A stretch of 64,000 bases of DNA from Trochalopteron elliotii (Eukaryota > Chordata > Aves > Passeriformes > Leiothrichidae). The translations under genes were made by a program, and so were the position numbers. The stretch covers positions 2,936,775 through 3,000,774 of the forward strand of contig JANPWX010000449.1 of NCBI GenBank assembly GCA_024734555.1. The letters are read 5' to 3'. The notes below the pieces were generated by a model, which ran no database searches, was not told the origin of the DNA, and saw only the letters and a program-made list of their open reading frames with translations. Below are positions 1 through 12,882 of this stretch, one piece after another. How positions within the stretch are numbered: position 1 is the stretch's first letter; each line of letters starts with the position of its first letter.

Positions 1-1915
1 CTCTTTGGTATGATTTAACAACACAGTGCTTTTCTATGATAGGTAGTTCAGAATCTGCAGTCTGGCAGTATCACAGATTTGCTGGTGATTCATCAAATGA
101 AGGAATTCTGAGGAGAAAGCAATGGCATCTCAATGAATGCCCTACAGCTACCTGAAATGCATGATTACCTCAGCTTGTGTCTGAGCTGGAGTAGGAGTAG
201 GAGTAGGTCAGGGGAAAGTGGCTATCAAAATGATCCATTTACAGCCCTGGCTTCTTTCTCTTTTTCAAGAAATCAAGCCTTTGAAATGGGTTGCAGAAAG
301 TCCTTTCTGGCTACAGTGTTATTGAATTCGCCATTTCTTTTATTAACCAAGCTCCCAAATTTGTCACCAAGGAAACCCAAACACCAGGCAAACACTACCT
401 TCTCTCTTATGCTATAAGATTAGAATGTCTGTGTAACAGACCTCTACAGTTACTGTGCAGCACACAGCAGAGTAACATTCCAAAAGGAGGGGGTTTTTAA
501 AGGTTTTTATAGCATATAAAGTCATCTAAGATAAATATAAGATCTGTTTCAGAGAAAGTTAGATTAAGCTAAAAATGTGCTTTAACAATGGAGTCATTTT
601 TATAATATGGCTTCCAAATAATGATCTCTGCCAGTGTGTCTATCTGAGGTAAAATTTTGAAAAGTTTTGAGATAACTTACTGAAGCAATATAAAAAAAGT
701 GTAAGAAGATAGGCATTTGTTTTCCTGCAGTTTATAGTCATGCTACCTCCTATACAAAACCCTTCCCATATTTCTCCTGCTTCTTGATGCAAATGGGATG
801 CTACAATCTTCCTGTCCCAAATATTAAGGGAATGTTTTATAGATTTTGCTATTTCTTAATTTTAAAAGTTGCAAGAGTTATTTTAATTGTGTAGGAAATT
901 GCTAAAAATTCTCAGCTTGACCATAGTAGCAGATGGCAGTGAGAAAGAAGAGGAAAATGTGAACCAGTGCCTCATTAATAAGTTCCATTTGGTAAAAGAT
1001 TCAATAAAATTGGGCATTAAGGTGATTTTAAAATCCTGACTTGGCATAATTTTCCTGAGACATGAGGCAATAGGACAGCTGTGACTGGGGAATCACTGTC
1101 AGGTGTTTCAAAGGATCTAGATGACACAGTTTTTATTTGGCAAATTTTAGTAGTAAGGAGAGAAATGGGACATTGAGTATTACTGACTGAGATTTAAATA
1201 TCTGATAAGTTATTGGGAAAACTAAGCTTTTAAATTCTACATTAAAAAGAAAAACAAAGGTAAAAAAGGTAAAGTATGTGATAATAGACTATACAGAAGT
1301 AAAAGGTTAATGTCTTTTAAAGCCTGATGTCATTATGATCACCTAATGTTATCTATCACACAGAAACAATAATTTCACTGAATCCATTGATATGTGTTTT
1401 CGTCAAATTGATAAAGAGATCCTATTGCAAATTAATTTTTTTCAGTAACTAAGCTTTATTCCTTTACATGAAAACTAAGGTATATGGCTGATCTCTGTTA
1501 CCACACACCATTTTTAATCAATCCAGTTGAAAGTATGTAAGGACCTGTGTAATTATTGGAGAGAGATAGTGCTTGCCGTAAGACTTCTAAACTTAAGGTG
1601 TTCTGAATCTCTCTGTGTAGAACTCCAAATACAGTTGCCTTTCCCTGTCAGGTATATCAGGAACTGAAATACTACTCTAGGAAGATATACTCATTATCCA
1701 TTATGTTATTGCATGATAGGCGCCTTAATGGAAATATAGTACTTGTACTACACTGTATTTTGATTCTAGTGTTAAGTGGAAGTTTTAAAAATGTATTTTA
1801 AAGAGAGGCATGAACTTGGGATCTTGTAAAAGTAGCAGGCTTAGCAAGTTTTTCCCTGTTAAAATTGTAGTTTAGCATAGCAATTAAATCACATATTGTT
1901 TGTTTTCATTTAAAG
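1..1915 (+). other. ARHGAP42: ARHGAP42 intron (3' part), no exon seen
   Basis: Non-coding, AT-rich sequence before the first recognisable exon. The open frames between 133 and 500 do not resemble RhoGAP sequence and lack matching splice sites. The preceding RhoGAP-encoding exon, which should hold the first half of the domain, is not visible and presumably lies before the window. A short imperfect GTAGGA tandem sits near 189-207. The intron ends in a pyrimidine/T-rich stretch and the acceptor AG at 1914-1915. Confidence 0.7.
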
Positions 1916-2075
1916 GGTATCATTACACAGTCAACAAAATCTAATGACTGTATCCAACCTTGGCGTTATCTTTGGGCCAACTCTGATGAGAGCACAAGAA
2001 GAAACCGTGGCTGCTATGATGAACATTAAGTTTCAGAATATCGTCGTTGAAATTCTTATAGAGCATTATGAAAAG
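1916..2075 (+). CDS. ARHGAP42: ARHGAP42 exon: C-terminal part of RhoGAP domain
   Basis: A 160-nt exon. The first base completes a codon, then it reads [11 protein letters not shown] and on to I-E-H-Y-E-K, ending on a codon boundary. The motif [11 protein letters not shown] carries the conserved Asn and Gly-Pro of RhoGAP domains; this Asn lies near the switch region of the bound GTPase in known structures. The catalytic arginine finger is in an earlier exon outside the window. Acceptor TTTAAAG at 1909-1915 and donor GTAGAA at 2076 are acceptable. The apparent start Met at 1944 is internal; the exon extends upstream of it. Confidence 0.93.
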
Positions 2076-3855
2076 GTAGAAAGAAATTATCTGTTTTGTT
2101 CTAAAGTGGAACTAAGATCTCATTTTCGTTACCATGATTAAGTCCTTAAGAATAAAGAGTCCAAAATTTGTAGAAGATCATTAATAGAAATCATAGCTTC
2201 TTCCCACTCCATGCTATGGATCTGTATTCCTAGCAAGTCTTTCATGGCTGTGCAAGGTACAGATCCAAGGAGTATCCCATGCTTTGAAGGCATGGCTCTG
2301 AATCCTCAGTTGCTTTCTGAAGGTTGCTTCCTGAATCTAGAAACAGAAAGAGAAGGTCATAACTTCACTCCTGGCTGCTCTAGCTCTTTCTTGCTACCAC
2401 TGCATGAAGGTTCACTCTAGGTGAATGCACAGATTCTCCTCTGAGTGCATCAGGTCAGAGTGTTTCTGACCATTGCTGTCCTTAGGGGATGTGTCAGCTG
2501 CATAGTGGAGATTAGTCACCAGAAGAGTTGAGAAGGACTTGAGCAGGAAATCTTAAACACTTACTTTCAGTCACTACCATTGCTGGTATCAGCTTCACTG
2601 AAAGGTCTCCCCAGATTTTTAAATTTTAAACTACTTGATTTCAGAATTCAGCCAAACATTCAAGACCACCTCTACTTAGTAGTCAAAAGCAGTTTTATTC
2701 TGGGGATCTAAGTTGAGCTACGTCATCTCCTCTGATGACTGACAGAACAGAGTGAAAAAGCTTTGAGTTTCTTTCATTACACATTACTCAGCTAAGGGGC
2801 AGTTCCCAGTCAATACCAAGATCTCCTGCACTGGTTGATTAGTAGGTGCCGACAGTACAGCTTGGTATCATAACTTATATTTCATAGGGACTCCCCAAAA
2901 TGGTTATATAGCCTTCTTGGCCCTGACTGCAAAACATATATATTGTGTTTTTCCAACACTGAATTTCTTCTCCAGAAAATCAGAGCTCATTCAGCACAAA
3001 GACTTGACTACACAACCGAAGTCACCTTTGCTCTATTTCTCTCTCTACAGATACGTTTTTATATTGATGTGCTCCTCACTAGTGCTTAATACAGTTTTAT
3101 TGTATTCCAAGAACATTTCAAGATGTCCACCAAAGTATTTCCTACTGTGGAAGTACATTTGCTTTCTTCCACTTCTATGAATTGCACAGATGTCTTTTCA
3201 TGGTTCACTTCATGTTTTGGAATACCCTGTAGCTAGAGGGCCCAGAAATCCTTTCAGAAACGCCTTCTGGCATAGCATGGTAAAAAACTGAGTTTTTTCT
3301 GCCACAACAAAGTGCAAAATTGACCAGTGGTAGCAGTGGTATGTAAAAGATAAGTACCAGGAGATGCCTTAAATGTAAAGTTGTTCCTCATTAAACTTGA
3401 CTTGTTTGGTCAAATAAAGCTTTCTGAAATCAAATTTGACTGTAATAAGTTATGACTGTGACATATTTCTGTGATATGAAAAACTTCCTCTGGCACACAG
3501 AGAAAAAAATCAACCTTGTCATAATATTTTAAAAAATATATTACTTCTTGGAGAAGAGTCATTAGTAGACATCTATTTGTTTTACAATTTCAGCTGTTAA
3601 GCCCTTCTTAACAAGAGCTAGAAAATAAATATTTCAACAAATTGTTGCAGATATTACAGCTCAGTATTGTGGTTCTTGAGTTGTAGAATGAGATCAAAGC
3701 AAAGCTTACATTCTGTGACTTTACTCTTTTGTAATGTATGAGACTATGGTAGTGTTAAATTCAAGCACAGTGGAGAGGAAAACAAGTGGATTCATAATGA
3801 AGGTGTAACCTCTATTGTTTAATGTAATTTTTTCCCTTTTTTTTAAATCATGCAG
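2076..3855 (+). other. ARHGAP42: ARHGAP42 intron, 1.8 kb
   Basis: Phase-0 intron between the RhoGAP exon and the IFHTAPDP exon. The open frames inside (2211-2420, 2917-3180) show no family resemblance and no splice context. No interspersed repeat was recognised. Confidence 0.8.
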
Positions 3856-4000
3856 ATATTTCACACTGCACCAGACCCCAATATTCCTCTTCCCCAGCCT
3901 CAGTCCCGATCGAGTTCAAGAAGAACAAGAGCAATTTGTCTCTCCACAGGTTCGCGTAAACCCAAAGGGAGATACACACCCTGTCTAGCAGATCCTGACA
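3856..4000 (+). CDS. ARHGAP42: ARHGAP42 exon: start of Ser/Pro-rich linker
   Basis: A 145-nt exon that starts in frame as I-F-H-T-A-P-D-P and ends D-P-D plus one base. It begins the region between RhoGAP and SH3 with a proline run (NIPLPQPQ) and a basic [10 protein letters not shown] stretch, then [11 protein letters not shown]. Such Ser/Arg-rich stretches suggest phosphorylation or protein interaction, but that is inference. Acceptor ATGCAG at 3850-3855, donor GTAAGT at 4001. Reading continues past the donor to a stop, so the 71-residue open frame overstates the exon. Confidence 0.93.
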
Positions 4001-4767
4001 GTAAGTTTGTCATTGCATACTGGTTGTCTTGCTTCTTATGTCATCTTTTAACTTTGCCTGAATAATATCCTATAGATACTGTATTCCTGTGATCATAAGC
4101 ATCAGCTTTTTAACCTCTATGAGTCACAGCAGCCCTGTTGACTGGCTGCATTCCTCACTTCTCAGATGAGGAAGGATCTTCGGTTATAGGCAAGTCTTGC
4201 GTTGCATACAGTGTTCAACATCATTTAAAGAGCCCTTTATATTCTAATCTAAATTTAGTCTACTTTGAAACTCAAAAGTTCGTTATATGATGTTCATCTC
4301 ACTTGCAACATGATTAGTAAGGTTGGGAAACAGTTAATGCAGTCTTTTCTCTCCTCCTATAACAAATGTAATTCAGTCAAGAACAGGAGATCAAAACCAT
4401 CACTTGGCTTTTTTCACATGCATGAAACTGTGGTCATTGCTTCAAAGTCAGCCACTGCCTCAGTTGCCAAAACCTCTGAAACTTTCTTACGGTTTCAGGA
4501 ATGGAAACAAACTCTAATATTCCTGGGAGAGTATTTGAGTATATGTATTCTTATCATATGGCTTACTGATTAACAGCAGGGAGTTGCATCTATAATTAAT
4601 TGCTGCTTTAGAATGCTTACTTATTTTTATATAGATGTAATTAAAAAGTTTCACTTCATTCATTCTCATCCATTTGGGCCACCACTTTTTTACTTACTGG
4701 CTGTACCAGTAAGCTTAAAAAAGGTTATATTCTTGCACAGCTGCTGCATTTTCCATACACCAATGTT

Positions 4768-4804
4768 ACTTGTTTCCTGCCAGGGAATACTTGTTTCCTG
4801 CCAG
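4768..4804. repeat. 16-bp direct repeat, 21-bp period
   Basis: The 16-mer ACTTGTTTCCTGCCAG occurs at 4768-4783 and again, identical, at 4789-4804, separated by GGAAT. It looks like a recent local tandem duplication. Confidence 0.85.
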
Positions 4805-4989
4805 TTTAAATGCTATATAGCAGTAGTTCCCTGTAAGAAGTTACAAAGGAACAGTCAGTTACACTCACCAGAGGACAAACTGGGCAAGTTTCAGGGGTTT
4901 ATCACTGTGTAATTGCAGTGAATGAATACCACTATCAAAAAGGGACAAGCCTGTGCAGGTATTTTGCAGAGTGTGTATAAGCTTCTTCA

Positions 4990-5228
4990 GGCTGTGCCAG
5001 GGGAGTTTCAGGCTGAACATCAGGAAGAATTTCCTCACTGAAAGGCTTGTCAAGCATTGGAACTGACTTACCAGGGAAGTGGCGGAGTCTCCATCCCTGG
5101 AAGTGTTCAAGAAATGCTGTGGCACTTAGTGCCGTGATTTAGTTGACATGGTGGTGTTTGGTCAAAGGTTGGATTCGATGATCTTGGAGGTCTTTTCCAA
5201 CCTAAATGATTGTATGACTTCTATGATG
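4990..5228 (+). mobile_element. CR1 retrotransposon fragment, 3' end (sense)
   Basis: 5'-truncated CR1 non-LTR element. It shows the family's 3' wording: a segment about heading the front with CATCAGGAAGAATTTCCTCA, CTCCATCCCTGGAAGTGTTCA, then GGTTGGATTCGATGATCTTG, and the terminal GAGGTCTTTTCCAACCTAAATG followed by degenerate copies of the octamer that ends CR1 elements (ATTGTATGACTTCTATGAT). CR1 elements have no poly(A) tail and are normally 5'-truncated, as here. Family assignment is by remembered consensus, so the exact start is approximate. Confidence 0.88.
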
Positions 5229-5845
5229 CTACCTTTGGTGGCAGTTCGATTGGCACAAGGTCTGATCCAGCAGCTGTCCACTTGTGTTTTGCTTATTAGC
5301 TGAAACTCAGCACTTGTGTAAACAAGTTCCAGTTAGTATCTCACTTGTGCCCTGAAATGCTGAGGTAGAGGCAGAGGTATTCTTCTTACCAAGTATCTCT
5401 AGGTGTGGCAGGAGACAGCTATGAGGGAACCAAGGCTTCTGGCAATAAAAGTTTCAGAGTACTACATGGTTTTAAGTCATCATTTAAATGAAGCACAGAC
5501 ACAACTATATTGCAGGAAATAAAGGAAATCTGTATGGTGTGAGAAAAGAGATACAGGTTTCATATGGTAGGGAAAGATAAAAAGTTATAGAAAATGCATC
5601 TGATAAAAAATGGATCAGCCAATCTTGCAACTTTCAAGGGACTAATGCTCTGTAAATGGGCAAGATGAGTCTTCAAGTTGTAAATAAAAAAAAGAGTTGT
5701 ATTCTTTCTGCAGGAAACCACAGATTAATGAATTTGATAACAAGTAAGGTACAAAAGAGCTAAAAGTGGCATGAAAGAAATGCACATGATCAGAAAATGC
5801 AGATGATTTTTTCACTCTCTCTCCCTTCCCCTGCCTCCTCTCTAG

Positions 5846-6226
5846 GTGACTCGTACAGCAGCAGCCCCGACAGCACTCCCATGGGCAGCATCGAATCCCT
5901 GTCTTCTCACTCCTCAGAGCAGAACAGCACTACCAAGTGCACGCCCTCACAGCCAAGGGAGAAATCAGGAGGGATTCCATGGATTGCCTCTCCCGCTTCT
6001 TCTAACGGCCAGAAAAGTTCAGGCCTGTGGACTACAAGTCCGGAATCCTCATCAAAGGAGGATGCAACCAAAACAGATGTGGAATCAGACTGCCAAAGTG
6101 TAGCTTCTGTCACTGGACCAGAAAATGCCTCTCCACCAACAGACCTGACCAAAAAGAGTTCCTACAGTCTGTCTGGGCTGAAAAGGTCTTCAGCATCTTC
6201 CCTTAGATCAATTCCATCAGCTGAAG
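5846..6226 (+). CDS. ARHGAP42: ARHGAP42 exon: large Ser/Thr-rich linker exon
   Basis: A 381-nt exon encoding most of the disordered linker. It starts with two bases that complete Ser, then [13 protein letters not shown], and ends A-E plus one base. The composition is very rich in Ser, Thr, Pro and Gln with few hydrophobics, typical of an unstructured phosphorylation-rich segment; known GRAF proteins are phosphorylated in this part. Landmarks are [38 protein letters not shown] and [14 protein letters not shown]. Acceptor CTCTAG at 5840-5845, donor GTAATT at 6227. A 171-residue open frame extends on both sides, but splice sites and homology limit the exon. Confidence 0.93.
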
Positions 6227-7280
6227 GTAATTTCCAAGGCTTTTATCACATCAATGTTAACTTATGCATCGGAAAACAAAAGCTGGGTGTGAAAGCTAAT
6301 GATGCTCATTAGTCTTGTTTGTTTGTTTGCTTGTTTTTAATTTTTGTGGTATGTCGTTTCAGTTTTCAAACTGCTTCTGACATATTTCCATTGCTTATAG
6401 CCTGCACAGTTCACACAGCTTAAAAGACATGTTTCTCAAATTTAGATCACTCTCTATCCTCCTACAATTCATCTATAATTTATGATATGGAATAATACTA
6501 TTGATTAAAAATATTAGTAATAGAGGTATTGTGCTTGTATTTTGGGATGTCTGTATTGACAGCTTTTAAAACATTATTAAGCATTGGTTGTTCTTTGGCA
6601 TAAGGAGAGAAGTAGATGCAGTTTTCATCTTGCAGAAGATCCATGGAAACAAGACAGCAATCCACTGATAAGTCACCTGAAAGGACACACATGGACATGG
6701 CTTATATTCATTAAAAGGACTTCTTTTGTGTGCTATACACTCTGTACACATACAGATTTGCTTTATCAAGTTACAGTGGCAAGTGATTAAGGCAAATCAT
6801 GGTCATTTATTCCTAAGTATTTTTTTAAACTGCATGAAGTTTTTTGTGGATATCAGAATGTTAATTCTTAAAAATTATTGTGGTCTGATTTCACACTGCT
6901 TTGATCATCTGACTTCCTGAGAACCATTACCCTGTGAATTTTTTTCAATTTTATGCAAAGTGCTACTTTATAAATGCTTATATTGTCACTTTTTAGTGAT
7001 TGTACTATCTAGCCATGTAATTGCAATGTAATTTTCTAGCCTTCTCAATTTTGACGTAATTTCCTCATTCTTTCTGTTGATTCTTTTCTCCTGGCTTTTT
7101 TTGCCTGAAAGGCTGTTTTTTCTCACTCTTAATAAGTTGTTTCTCTACATGTTTTGACTCCTAAAAAAAAGGAAAAAAAATCAACAACAACAGCATAACC
7201 TTTGCTTTTCACAGTTATACATCTTGTGAAACAACTTCAAATCGGCTTTAATGTTCCCTATAATTTGGTGTTTTCTTTAG
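6227..7280 (+). other. ARHGAP42: ARHGAP42 intron, 1.05 kb
   Basis: Phase-1 intron without recognisable exons. It has a short GTTTGTTTGTTTGCTTG simple repeat at about 6317-6335 and ends in TTTTCTTTAG. Confidence 0.8.
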
Positions 7281-7437
7281 GTAACAAGAGCTGCAGTGGA
7301 TCTATACAGAGCTTATCTTCAACGGATAACAAAGATACACTAAAGGCTCCACCAAACCCTGATTTGCCTCCCAAAATGTGCAGGAGATTAAGATTAGATA
7401 CTGCATCAAGTAATGGCTATCAAAGACCAGGATCTGT
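7281..7437 (+). CDS. ARHGAP42: ARHGAP42 exon: linker, [17 protein letters not shown]
   Basis: A 157-nt exon reading [14 protein letters not shown] and ending G-S-V with the Val codon split (GT plus one base from the next exon). The core [20 protein letters not shown] is nearly the same as in mammalian ARHGAP42 and forms a conserved basic patch in an otherwise variable linker. Acceptor TTTTCTTTAG at 7271-7280, donor GTAAGT at 7438. Confidence 0.92.
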
Positions 7438-8522
7438 GTAAGTCATAAGAACCTTTGGAAATTTGTGTTGTTACAGTATTGTCCATTATAAACTCATTCC
7501 AGAGATGTACATAAGTAACTAAAAAAGCATGCATGAATGCTTGATTTTAATACTTCTGTATTTGTTAATTATTGATCTAGTTTTGTTAAAATTGTAAACA
7601 AAGGAGATGGCACAAAGTCTGTTTAAGTGAGTTAAAAGTCTACCATTGACTTTATTAGACTGGAGACGAGGTAGAAATGTTTTCTAGAAAAATTTTTAGT
7701 ATTATTGTCTCTCATTCTTCCATTCTTCTGGAATTTGATGTTTCAAGGAGCAGAAATGCTATTTACTGTCTATGCTGTTATCTCAGAAAGATTGTCAGAT
7801 TTTATTTTTGGAAGTCCAAAATAGGGGAAGGAAAAAGAAAACAAAACCAGCCTTCAGCTCTGAAGTATCTTCAGTTGCTGCATGATAAATAGTTGATTCC
7901 TAACAGTTGGGGTTTGGTTTCAGTTTAGTTTTATTTCTTTAATGCTGAAAGGAGGATAGTTCTAAGCGATACTGTGATGTGGCCTGTGGAGATTTGGGTT
8001 TATAATGTTTCTCAGTGCTTTCAGAAGTCTGAAAAGTCAGAAGATCTCTCCTGATCTGACTTTGACCCAGAATATCTCTGTCCCTATGAACAAGAGCATC
8101 AAGAAGTTCTTCAAATACTGGAGGATATCATTCAGCCTCTCCACTTTGTAATCTGGAAGGGATCACTGTAGACATTTCACAGACTCCTGTGTCTTACTTA
8201 AACAGAATTGTGCACAGCTAAGGGTTCCAGCATGATAATGACAGACTTTCAGTAAAAGCATTTCCAGTATATCTATTGGCCATCCATGACTATAGTTTTA
8301 AACACAAGATGTTATGGTTTCCATTGGTGACTCAGCATGGCACTGGAGCATGCAGAAGTCCATGGCCCCAGTTAGGTTATGCCCTTAAAAAGTCTGGTGA
8401 ATATGGATGTCAGTGAATAATCAAAAACAAAAAAAAAAAATGAAAATGAGTCCATGACTTTAGATGATTAAAAGTGAAACTAGTGTGTGTAGTATAAAAC
8501 AAGGGGGTGCATTTATTTTCAG
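7438..8522 (+). other. ARHGAP42: ARHGAP42 intron, 1.1 kb
   Basis: Phase-2 intron. I see nothing recognisable in it except an A-run near 8428-8441. It ends TTATTTTCAG. Confidence 0.78.
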
Positions 8523-8585
8523 AGTGGCTGCAAGAGCACAGTTGTTCGAAAGTGCTGGTTCACTTAAACAAGTTTCTTCAGGACG
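8523..8585 (+). CDS. ARHGAP42: ARHGAP42 small exon before SH3
   Basis: A 63-nt exon. Its first base completes Val, then it reads V-A-A-R-A-Q-L-F-E-S-A-G-S-L-K-Q-V-S-S-G and two bases of Arg. It joins the linker to the SH3 exons and keeps the reading frame (63 nt is a multiple of three, so skipping would be frame-neutral; whether it is alternatively spliced cannot be seen). Acceptor TTTCAG at 8517-8522, donor GTGAGT at 8586. It is too short to stand out as an open frame. Confidence 0.88.
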
Positions 8586-10161
8586 GTGAGTGCTACAAAC
8601 TGTTTAACATTCTGTAAAATCCTTTCTGTTTTGCTGGCTTCAGAGATTGAAAGAGAAACATTGGAGCTTTGTTCTGTGTGTTTTGGACAATGTCATGTGG
8701 CATGTGAAATTTTTTTTGGTTTATTAAGCTCATCCTTTCTTCAAAAGAAAGCTGAATTTCGTAGAGAATAACAGCCAGTCTGGTTATCCTCTCACCTGGG
8801 GGAATAGTGAGAGAGGCTCAGGTCAGCTGTCTGCTTAAAGACACAGATACAAGAGAAAATTAACAGTATTTAAATTAGGATGAGGGTGCTGTGCTTTCTC
8901 CATACAGCTGTTTGTATGGAATGGCTTCAGCAGAGTAGCAAACCTGCTGGTTTATGGTAATTTGCTCATATAGGCAGGTCTGGAATAATGTGTACTTTAG
9001 AAAGTTCAAGATTAACTTGATCAGGATTTCTGTATTCACCATCACAACCTTCCATGTCTCGGTGTCTGTCAGGAGAAACTGTCGACCTTTCTTCTTGATA
9101 GTGTGCAGCAGGAAGTATTGACATTTTCTTCACAGTGGTTAGCATTTATTTAATGAATTTGATTCATGTTTATATTAAATGAATTTAGAATGTTCTAGTA
9201 AGTGTTTGTCTAGGAAGCAGTATCTTCTGTACAGTACCACTCCCCTTACAATTAATAGACAAAGCAGATAAGTAAATAGATGTAGGAAAACATCTGTCTC
9301 TCTTTTCACTGTCCCAACTTTTCAAATTCTTTGAGACAGAACACAGATTTAGAGCAGATCACTGCTTTACTCACTGATAAACCTACAACTTACCAGAACT
9401 GTTGAGCAATGAAAAAAACATGTCAATCCATGAATCCAGAAGTAGTAGCCTAAAGTAGCACAGATGTAAAGGAAGATGCCAACATGCTGAATTGTGTGGC
9501 CATGGAATGTGGCTGTCCTCTCTGGCAGATCTAGCAGGGGAGGAAAGAAAAAGCTCTCCTGCAAAGGCCTACTGATTTTGTGAGAGAAGCAGCTTTCAGG
9601 AATCAAGGCTCTTCTTGTTTTGTGTAGTACATGAACTGTAACATGACAAAAAGGAGGGTGGCAGGGGAGGAAAGGGGTGTGAAAAGATCAGGACAAAAGC
9701 AAGCTGAAAGCAAGGGCTGCTTCACCAGTCCTGCATCATTTCATCTTCAACACTGTTCCTTTTCTTATTTTGTATTACTTCCTTCTTTCAAACTCTCCCC
9801 TGTTGTTCCTTCAGAGCCTGTGCCACCTGTATCTGTATATAAAAAGCATGTAAGAAGCAAAAATCTGACAAAGGAAAAAGTAGCAGTTTGGTAATGGATG
9901 TGGAGACTGGATAACAAAGCAAAAAATACTGAAAGGCTGAATAGCTCCTCTACTTCAGCCTTCATAAAAAGGCAGAAGAGCAACAGGAGCAAGGAGAATG
10001 GAAAATGAGAGGTTAGCAGGCAGAATGAGGAAGTAATCAGAAGTAGCTCAGGTGTTCTTATAGTGCTGCTTAAGTCTGAGTACGATTTTGTAATCCAGAG
10101 CAGCTATTATTTAGCTGCATTTTATGGACATGAAGACTGATTTAAAACCATAGAGCAGCCA

Positions 10162-10192
10162 TTTTTTCTTTTTTCTTTTTTTTTTTTTTTTT
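10162..10192. repeat. T-rich low-complexity run
   Basis: A run of T broken only by single C residues, in the long ARHGAP42 intron. It is not at the end of a recognisable retrotransposon. Confidence 0.8.
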
Positions 10193-12369
10193 GGCTCTGA
10201 AGTATGTAGAAATCATGGTAAGTACAACTTGATCATGCAGTAGAAAGGCCTCCTGTGTTCATTACTAACCGATGAATACATGCAGGGCCAAGTGTAAGGC
10301 AGAGAAACTATTTTTAAGCTGCCTGGTTTGATATCAGAAATACTTAAATCAAGACAGTGTTGGACTCTCTGCATGGGTAATTTACCCTGCTGACATAAAT
10401 TTTAGCTACTGATTATATGTGCATTATAGAATGTAAGTAACTTCACCCCTGCTTGAAACACCTGTTGCCTGTTGTAGTCTTTTGTACAGATAGCAGATCA
10501 AAAGTACCTGTATGGCTTTGCAGTCTCACATTGTTTTCTGTACTCCAGCAGGTAATTCTGCACTTGATACTTTACTGCCACAGTGGTCTACTTAATTCCT
10601 TCTTCCATGCAGTGTTTGCAGTCCTATTTTCTAACTTTGTATGATGCAACAGGTCTATAAGGAGTGTGTGTTTTTTAACGCATTATTTACCTGTTTTTCT
10701 CTCCTTGTATACATGACCATATGCTCCTGTAACACTAAAGGGTTTTTCAAGTCAGAAAGACAAGAAACCACAGTACATATGTTAGAATTGGACAGGGAAG
10801 ACCAAAATTTTATGCCGTGTCCAGCTTGTGCTCTCTTTTTCCAATTACAAAGTTACTTTGACTTCTGTCTTCCTATTTCCTGATTTGAAGTTTATTATTC
10901 ATCAGTCTCCCTCACTGTGGTATTAAGCTACTGTGTACACTGAGACAAGTCTCTGTTGCTAATCTAGTATGCACTTGAAAGAGGTGAAGGAGTTTTCTTA
11001 CTATTTTCACAAATAATGCAGTTAGGTAAGTCAGTCAGGCCAGAGGACTGTTTATTTCAGTAGCTGAACAGAAATGCACCAATACATAATCCCTGACTCT
11101 ACATATTCTTGACTTTCATTTAGAGGAAAACAGAAAGTCAAAGTGTGAAAGTCAAAGCCAGTGTTTCTCCTGAAGTGAGAAACTGCATTAGAAGAAAAAT
11201 TTTCATTAGAAAAATGGGAAAGAGTAGGTGACAGCAAAAGGCTCAACCTTTCAGCAGGATCTCTAGGTGCCAGGGTGGGACTTCAATAGGAGCAGATTGA
11301 TATTTTCAAGCCCTCTAGACCCATACTCCCTTCCCAACCATATGATTAAATATTCTTTTCCAGTCATTCGTCTGTTTTTATTTTCATGCTGTATTTTGCA
11401 TTTCCTAAAACACCTGGAATGCCTTGCTCAGAGCAGGCCAGTGTGTTTTACTCAGGCTTGGTTTTGAGTCTGCCATCTCCAGGGCTCTATAAACCTTTCT
11501 TCTTCCTGTAGGATAATACTAACTGGTGACTCATTTGACAGAGATTCATATGTTTTTCCTCATTCGTTCGTCTTCTGGCTTTGTCTTGCTAGACTGAAAA
11601 GTCATTAGGGCAGGAGCATAGGTCTAAAGCTTGTTTATCATTCAAAATAGTTGGTATTACTATTATTATAGCAGCCTCAGGTATTGTTAACTGTGTGTAG
11701 TCAAGCAAAAGAATTTATGATCATTTGACTGCTAGTGTATTTATCATTATGGGCTCAAAAGAACCATAATAGGAAGTAAGAAAATGGAAAATGAATTTTT
11801 CTCATCTGGAATCTACCCAGCAAGGTCATGGAAGGAAGGAACTTCTAGGAAATGTGGGTAACATTTTCTGAAGTTGCTTTTTTTTTCCTCTGCCCCAAAC
11901 AACATGAATCACACTCCTCTCAGGTTATTAGCATCATCTTAAAAGAACTGTAATAGATGATGTTGATGATATTGTGTGCTTTTTAACAGCCTTGTTTACA
12001 GGGAGAACAGCATTAACACCATCAGTAAGAATGTCCATTTTTGTAATCACAAACAAAATGCCCAAGAACCTGCAAGGTCATTTCATGAGCAGTGCCTCCA
12101 GATGGATAGGGTTGAAGTGAGTAATAACAAATATGAAAACCTAAATAATCAAATCAAGTGTGGAGACAATAACCAGGTACTTGAAAATTGCTCCAGAATT
12201 ATGAGTAAATATACTTAAATCTGTCACTCATTATACCATCACAGATGGTTTGTAGATAACTTAGGGGTGTAATTGCTCTCCCTCAGGAGAAGGTGGTGCG
12301 AAGAATGCTATCATTCATTTTTGAGAAACTAACGACTTGTGTTTATCTGTGTAAATGTCAAGGGCTGAG

Positions 12370-12445
12370 AACCTTTTTCTTTCCATAGGAGATGATTTTA
12401 GAGGTCTTTTTCAGCCTTAAAAAGTCTGTGATTGTATAATTCTAA
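12370..12445 (+). mobile_element. Degenerate CR1 3' tail (sense)
   Basis: The segment TAGAGGTCTTTTTCAGCCTT followed by AAAAAGTCTGTGATTGTATAATTCTA matches the end of bird CR1 elements (GAGGTCTTTTCCAACCT, then octamer repeats) with several changes. It is a short old fragment; its 5' limit is uncertain. Confidence 0.6.
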
Positions 12446-12882
12446 GGCAGAGTCTATGTTTTCTTGTCTTTTTTTTTATATTTTTGAGGTAAACATACTT
12501 AGATCAGATAAAACTGGAGGTTGAAAACAGAATAGCTTATTAGACATTAGAGAATGGAGGAGAAAATTGCATTAATTTCATAACTTTTCTAAGGGCATTA
12601 AAAACAACATGTATTTCAAGAATGACTTAAGAAATTCTGCCTCATATTTAAATATTGCCTTAAATGTCTTTTATCACAATACTACTCAGGTGTCCCATTA
12701 TCAACATGGGCACCTGGCTTGATAGTCAAATTATTCAGATTTGAAATAATCTCTTTGCATAATTCATTAACTACTACTTTGTGTTCCCTACAACTACAGC
12801 AATCTTTAACAGTTAGTCTACTATTTTATGTGTGTAAAATCCATGATTATGCCACACAGGTGAATTGGGTTTGCATGACAAG

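Larger units (their letters stand above)
4001..5845 (+). other. ARHGAP42: ARHGAP42 intron, 1.8 kb, holding a CR1 tail
   Basis: Phase-1 intron. It contains a 16-bp direct repeat at 4768-4804 and a sense-oriented CR1 3' end at about 4990-5228. Open frames 4265-4573 and 4613-4912 show nothing recognisable. Confidence 0.8.

Noticed and set aside
133..500. Possible upstream ARHGAP42 exon
   Set aside because: Neither frame matches RhoGAP sequence; the missing first half of the domain must lie outside the window.
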